Shown here: piece by piece, positions 7,852 to 11,008 of the stretch
Numbering within the stretch: position 1 is the first letter of the stretch
How the letters are laid out: each line of letters starts with the position of its first letter
DNA from: an uncultured Saprospiraceae bacterium
GTDB taxonomy: Bacteria > Bacteroidota > Bacteroidia > Chitinophagales > Saprospiraceae
Direction: 5' to 3'
Assembly (NCBI GenBank): GCA_937894165.1
Contig: CALCSX010000289.1
Location: forward strand, 1 to 11,008
Length of the DNA: 11,008 nucleotides
Translations under genes and position numbers: made by a program
Notes under the pieces: generated by a model
The model's database searches: none
Seen by the model: only the letters and a program-made list of their open reading frames with translations
What the model was told of the DNA's origin: nothing

Positions 7852-8250
7852 GAAATTCGAGAACAGCCCCCTTCACTTCGCATTCCCCAAATTCGAGAAT
7901 TCCCCATCTGATTTTTCCTTTCCCCTCGATTTTGAAATTTCTTTTAACTCATTTTGTCAAATTTGGCCGGATGACTTTTTTTATTCTCGAAATTCGAGAG
8001 AGTTTTTGGTTTGGGTTCGTTTTCCGAAATTCGAGAACCGACCTTCTTATTTTCCGTTCCCGAAATTCGAGAATTACCCCTCTGATTTTACTTTCTCCTC
8101 GATTTTTGAATTTCCTTTAAATCATGTTGACAATTTTGCCCTGATAACTTTTATTATTCTCGAATTTCGAGAGAATCTTTTGGTGGGAGTTCGTTTTCCG
8201 AAATTCGAGAACCGCCCCCTTTAATTCCCTATCTCGAAATTCGAGAAACC
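7852..8250. repeat. Tandem array with 174-bp period carrying TCTCGAAWTTCGAGA palindromes
   Basis: GAAATTCGAGAA occurs at 7852, 8026 and 8200 (steps of exactly 174) and a second set at 7888 (as AAATTCGAGAA), 8062 and 8236 (step 174). A full palindrome, TTCTCGAAATTCGAGA at 7984 and TTCTCGAATTTCGAGA at 8157, repeats at step 173. The DNA between also matches, for example TCTGATTTT, CCTCGATTTT and TTCGTTTTCCGAAATTCG. There are two full units (7852-8025 and 8026-8199) and a partial third to about 8250. A degraded AAATTCTAGAG near 7813 may be the remains of an earlier unit. No transposase is nearby. The period is a multiple of three, which keeps an artefactual frame open (7793-8224). Confidence 0.85.
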
Positions 8251-8291
8251 TCATTCTCCTTGTCCACCTAGATATTCCTCCCATTTTATCT

Positions 8292-8525
8292 CCCGGGTGA
8301 GGAATGTGGAGTGCTTGGTGCCGGCAATTTTAAACTTTTTTGCAAAAAAGTCCACTTTGTTCAGTCTCATTTTATGGAAATTCAAAATATTGCCGGCACG
8401 GTAGCGAAGCGAACCACGGAACACTCCGACGCTGACAGCCTTTTTTATTTCTCCTTGAAAGAAAAATTATCTCCTCCGATTTATACTTTTCTAAATCATA
8501 AATTAGGCTGTCAGTGGCACCCCCA
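8292..8525. repeat. Noncoding element with nested inverted repeats (possible MITE- or REP-like element or structured RNA)
   Basis: Direct observations: an 11-bp perfect inverted repeat GTGCCGGCAAT (8318-8328) / ATTGCCGGCAC (8389-8399); an 18-bp perfect palindrome ACTTTTTTGCAAAAAAGT (8334-8351) inside its loop; GGAGTG (8308-8313) / CACTCC (8422-8427) around it; and a 10-bp inverted repeat CTGACAGCCT (8432-8441) / AGGCTGTCAG (8505-8514). GGTGCC (8317-8322) also pairs with GGCACC (8516-8521). The segment 8391-8440 is much more GC-rich than its surroundings. An open frame at 8311-8547 (78 residues) crosses these structures and is not convincing. Whether it is a mobile element, a dispersed repeat or an RNA cannot be decided from one copy. 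Confidence 0.55.
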
Positions 8526-8574
8526 AATAAAGATTTTCCTTCTTTAAATCATATGGATTCCCTTTAAACCTTTT

Positions 8575-8636
8575 GTATACTTTTTTGTATAAGTTAATGT
8601 ATACTTTTTAGTATAATTAGAAAGTATACTTGTATA
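8575..8636 (+). promoter_or_regulatory. Three tandem TATAC/GTATA operator-like dyads upstream of sufB
   Basis: Dyad 1: TATAC-6nt-GTATA at 8576-8591. Dyad 2: the same with a 6-nt spacer at 8600-8615. Dyad 3: the same arms with a 2-nt spacer at 8625-8636. GTATAC begins at 8575, 8599 and 8624, a spacing of 24-25 bp. Dyad 3 overlaps the -7 element, and dyads 1 and 2 cover the expected -33 region. The arrangement suits repression by a dimeric regulator that binds cooperatively. In other bacteria suf/isc operons are often controlled by Rrf2-family proteins (IscR, SufR); assigning that family here is inference. Confidence 0.6.
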
Positions 8637-8640
8637 TTTG
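8633..8640 (+). promoter_or_regulatory. Bacteroidota-type -7 promoter element of the suf operon
   Basis: TATATTTG matches TAnnTTTG exactly and is followed by CAG as before purF. Transcription would start near 8644-8648, about 20 nt before the ATG at 8666. No good -33 TTG is seen at the usual distance; the operator-like dyads occupy that stretch. Confidence 0.65.
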
Positions 8641-8665
8641 CAGTCAAATTAAGAAAAAATATAGC

Positions 8666-10105
8666 ATGAGTGATTCAATGGAAACCTTGCAGGAGCACAC
8701 CAGAAGTGAATATAAGCACGGATGGGTGAGCGATTTCGAGTCAGATTCTTTACCGAAAGGTCTTAGTGAGGATGTGGTTCGATGGATATCTGCTAAGAAG
8801 AATGAGCCGGAATGGATGTTGGAATGGAGGTTAGAAGCATATCGTAAATGGTTGACAATGAAGGAGCCGCATTGGCCAAATGTCACTTACCCTAAAATCG
8901 ATTATCAGGATATCATATATTTTTCCTCTCCTAAAAAACTTCTCAATAGCATTGATGAGGTTGACCCGGAATTGTTGGCCACATTTGAGAAATTGGGTGT
9001 ACCTCTTAATGAGCAATTGGCTCTGGCGGGTGTAGCTGTGGATGCTGTTATCGATAGTGTCTCCGTCGCTACCACTTTCAAAGATACGCTGGCTAAACTG
9101 GGAATTATCTTCTGCTCCTTCAGCGAAGCAGTGATAGAACACCCTGAATTAGTGAGGAAATATCTGGGTTCTGTCGTGCCGGCCAATGACAATTATTTCG
9201 CAGCTTTAAACTCGGCGGTATTCAGTGACGGCTCTTTCTGTTTCATTCCGAAAGGGGTGAGATGTCCGATGGAGCTTTCGACATATTTTAGAATAAATGC
9301 TGCTAATACTGGGCAATTCGAAAGAACCCTGATCGTAGCTGAACCGGGATCTTACGTGAGTTATCTTGAAGGTTGCACTGCTCCGATGCGGGACGAAAAC
9401 CAGTTGCACGCTGCCGTGGTAGAAATATTTGCCATGGAAGATGCACAGGTGAAATACAGCACCGTTCAAAACTGGTATCCGGGTGATAAGGATGGAAAAG
9501 GTGGTATCTATAATTTCGTTACAAAAAGAGGAATTTGCAGTGGTAATAGATCGAAAATCAGTTGGACGCAAGTCGAAACTGGTTCTTCTATCACATGGAA
9601 ATATCCAAGTGTAATCCTTAAAGGGGATAATTCTATCGGTGAATTCTATTCAATCGCTGTGACCAATAACAGACAGCAAGCAGACACCGGAACCAAAATG
9701 ATTCACCTCGGTAAAAACACAAAAAGTACGATTATATCAAAAGGTATTTCGGCCGGAAAAAGTCATAACAGTTACAGAGGCCTTGTAAAAATAGGCAAAA
9801 GGGCTGAAAATGCTCGGAATTTTTCCCAGTGTGATTCTTTATTGATGGGCGATAAATGTGGAGCACACACTTTCCCTTATATAGAAGTAGAAAACAAATC
9901 TGCGATGGTGGAGCATGAAGCAACGACATCAAAGATCGGTGAAGACCAACTTTTTTACTGCAAGCAGCGAGGATTGAGTGAGGAAGATGCAGTAAATATG
10001 ATTGTGAACGGTTATTGTAAGGAGGTTTTCAATGAATTACCGATGGAATTCGCAGTGGAAGCTCAAAAATTGCTTGCCATAAGTCTTGAGGGAAGCGTAG
10101 GATAA
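8666..10105 (+). CDS. sufB: Fe-S cluster assembly scaffold protein SufB
   Basis: Core scaffold subunit of the SufBCD complex, which builds iron-sulfur clusters in the cytoplasm on sulfur delivered by SufS with SufE or SufU. 479 residues, close to the usual 465-495. Recognisable blocks are the N-terminal helical part ([13 protein letters not shown]), then [50 protein letters not shown] (Cys237), [12 protein letters not shown], and the beta-helix end [21 protein letters not shown] (Cys398), [23 protein letters not shown] and the terminal [21 protein letters not shown]. Cys398 probably corresponds to the essential C-terminal cysteine of E. coli SufB. ATG at 8666 is chosen over the in-frame TTG at 8630 because that TTG lies within the promoter. 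sufC follows after 31 bp, so this is the first gene of the operon. Confidence 0.96.
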   Translation: MSDSMETLQEHTRSEYKHGWVSDFESDSLPKGLSEDVVRWISAKKNEPEWMLEWRLEAYRKWLTMKEPHWPNVTYPKIDYQDIIYFSSPKKLLNSIDEVDPELLATFEKLGVPLNEQLALAGVAVDAVIDSVSVATTFKDTLAKLGIIFCSFSEAVIEHPELVRKYLGSVVPANDNYFAALNSAVFSDGSFCFIPKGVRCPMELSTYFRINAANTGQFERTLIVAEPGSYVSYLEGCTAPMRDENQLHAAVVEIFAMEDAQVKYSTVQNWYPGDKDGKGGIYNFVTKRGICSGNRSKISWTQVETGSSITWKYPSVILKGDNSIGEFYSIAVTNNRQQADTGTKMIHLGKNTKSTIISKGISAGKSHNSYRGLVKIGKRAENARNFSQCDSLLMGDKCGAHTFPYIEVENKSAMVEHEATTSKIGEDQLFYCKQRGLSEEDAVNMIVNGYCKEVFNELPMEFAVEAQKLLAISLEGSVG

Positions 10106-10136
10106 AATAAAATTGATAATTAATAAGCTTATAGAT

Positions 10137-10895
10137 ATGTTGCAAATAAAAGACCTACGGGTCAATATCGGAGATGAAGAGATACTGAAAGGTATCAATT
10201 TAAATATCAAGCCGGGTGAGGTTCACGCTATAATGGGGCCTAATGGTTCAGGAAAAAGCACCTTGGGAAATGTGATTGCAGGAAGGGAGGAATACGAGAT
10301 TACCGAAGGAAGCATTACTTACAAAGGGGAGGATCTTCTAGAAATGGAAGTTGATGAAAGAGCCATCGCCGGAATTTTCTTGAGTTTTCAATATCCGGTA
10401 GAAATTCCGGGTGTAAGTTGTTCCAACTTTATGAAGCAGATTTTGAATTCTGTAAGAAGAGGTCGCGGGCAGGAGGAAATGAGTCCAATCGATACTTTGA
10501 AATTCTTGAGAGAGAAGGTCAAAATGATGGATATGGATGAAAATATGTTGAAAAGATCTTTAAATGAAGGATTTTCAGGAGGGGAGAAGAAGCGGAATGA
10601 GATTTTGCAAATGGCGGTACTAGAACCTACGCTTGCGATTTTAGATGAAACAGATTCAGGACTCGATATCGATGCTTTGAAAGTGGTAGCTGATGGTGTC
10701 AATCACCTCAGAAGTCCGGAGAGATCTTTCATCGTGATTACGCATTATCAGCGTTTGCTGAATTATATAGTTCCAGATTATGTCCATGTTTTGTACAATG
10801 GAAGAATCGTGAAATCAGGTGACAAAAGCCTGGCATTTGAATTGGAAGAAAGAGGTTATGATTGGGTAAAGCAGGAAGCTGAGGAGGCGGTATAA
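10137..10895 (+). CDS. sufC: Fe-S cluster assembly ATPase SufC
   Basis: ABC-type ATPase that binds SufB and SufD; its ATP-driven dimerisation rearranges the scaffold for cluster formation. It is cytoplasmic and not a transporter. 252 residues, normal for the family. Walker A is GPNGSGKST at residues 34-42, the Q-loop is in FLSFQYPVEIPG, the signature is LNEGFSGGEKKRNE (SGGEKKR, typical of SufC), Walker B is LAILDETDSGLDID and the switch histidine is in VITHYQRLL. All catalytic elements are intact. ATG at 10137 (MLQIKDLRVNIGDEEIL) is preferred over TTG at 10113 because homologues begin at this point, just before the first beta strand. It lies 31 bp after sufB and 84 bp before the next gene, all on the same strand. 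Confidence 0.96.
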   Translation: MLQIKDLRVNIGDEEILKGINLNIKPGEVHAIMGPNGSGKSTLGNVIAGREEYEITEGSITYKGEDLLEMEVDERAIAGIFLSFQYPVEIPGVSCSNFMKQILNSVRRGRGQEEMSPIDTLKFLREKVKMMDMDENMLKRSLNEGFSGGEKKRNEILQMAVLEPTLAILDETDSGLDIDALKVVADGVNHLRSPERSFIVITHYQRLLNYIVPDYVHVLYNGRIVKSGDKSLAFELEERGYDWVKQEAEEAV

Positions 10896-10930
10896 GCTGT
10901 GTATTAAAATACTAAAAATAAAATTTTCGT

Positions 10931-10958
10931 GGTTGTATGTGACTAGTTTTCACCAACC
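10931..10958 (+). other. Bulged hairpin between sufC and the next gene
   Basis: GGTTG and GTGA on the left, separated by a TAT bulge, pair with TCAC and CAACC on the right around a 7-nt loop, giving a 9-bp stem. No T-tract follows, so it is not a standard terminator. It could stabilise or process the sufBC message, or be chance. Confidence 0.3.
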
Positions 10959-10979
10959 TCAATATATAAAAGTGAAATT

Positions 10980-11008
10980 ATGGCTATTGCAATAAAAGAT
11001 CCGAGGGC
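10980..11008 (+). CDS. sufD: Start of the next suf gene, probably sufD (cut by the window edge)
   Basis: Only nine full codons are present (MAIAIKDPR), opening after the AT-rich gap behind sufC. The assignment rests on context: sufD commonly follows sufBC in Bacteroidota operons. The few residues carry no diagnostic motif, and a different suf gene is possible. Confidence 0.4.

Noticed and set aside
7793..8224. 143-codon open frame with repeated PKFENRP-like peptide
   Set aside because: It lies entirely on the 174-bp array; the period is 58 codons, so the frame stays open automatically. The reading changes at every palindrome, there is no family signal, and a second frame is also open across the same DNA.
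7852..8250. CRISPR array
   Set aside because: The repeats are 12-16 bp palindromes at unequal spacing within a larger 174-bp unit, the spacers are themselves repeated, and no cas gene is present.
8311..8547. 78-codon open frame starting at GTG
   Set aside because: It runs through the nested inverted repeats, has no recognisable domain or ribosome binding site, and is better explained by the noncoding element.

Overview
The window looks like AT-rich Bacteroidota chromosome. Three things point there: two proteins carry a C-terminal type IX secretion sorting domain, promoter-like elements match the Bacteroidota -7 consensus TAnnTTTG, and one gene is the long (630-residue) PurF-like amidotransferase that I know from that phylum. 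It is probably an environmental member (Cytophagia or Saprospiria-like), but the sequence alone does not settle the class.

Layout. Left (1-2806, plus strand): rluF, an rRNA pseudouridine synthase, and a long purF-type amidophosphoribosyltransferase with its own promoter. Middle (2871-7558, all minus strand, convergent with purF): two tandem paralogous outer-membrane beta-barrel-like proteins, a small lipoprotein, a secreted T9SS-sorted protein, and upstream of it a second copy of that secreted gene. The second copy is exactly the same length (1008 bp) but carries a single in-frame TAA at codon 36, so it is probably a pseudogene. Both copies share about 160 bp of upstream DNA that ends in a TTCGAGAA-type palindromic sequence.

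From 7559 to 8665 there is about 1.1 kb without a convincing gene, but it is not featureless. It holds the duplicated upstream block, an array with an exact 174-bp period built from copies of the palindrome TCTCGAAWTTCGAGA (7852 to about 8250), a separate element with nested inverted repeats (about 8292-8525), and three evenly spaced TATAC/GTATA dyads that run into the -7 box of the suf promoter.

Right (8666-11008, plus strand): sufB and sufC, then the first codons of a gene that is probably sufD. SufB, SufC and SufD form the SUF scaffold complex for iron-sulfur cluster assembly. The dyads in front of sufB suggest that a repressor controls this operon, but no regulator gene lies in the window.

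The proteins belong to recognisable or plausible families. The less ordinary content is the repeat-rich stretch between the secreted-protein duplication and suf. I see no defence system, CRISPR array, tRNA, rRNA or transposase gene.
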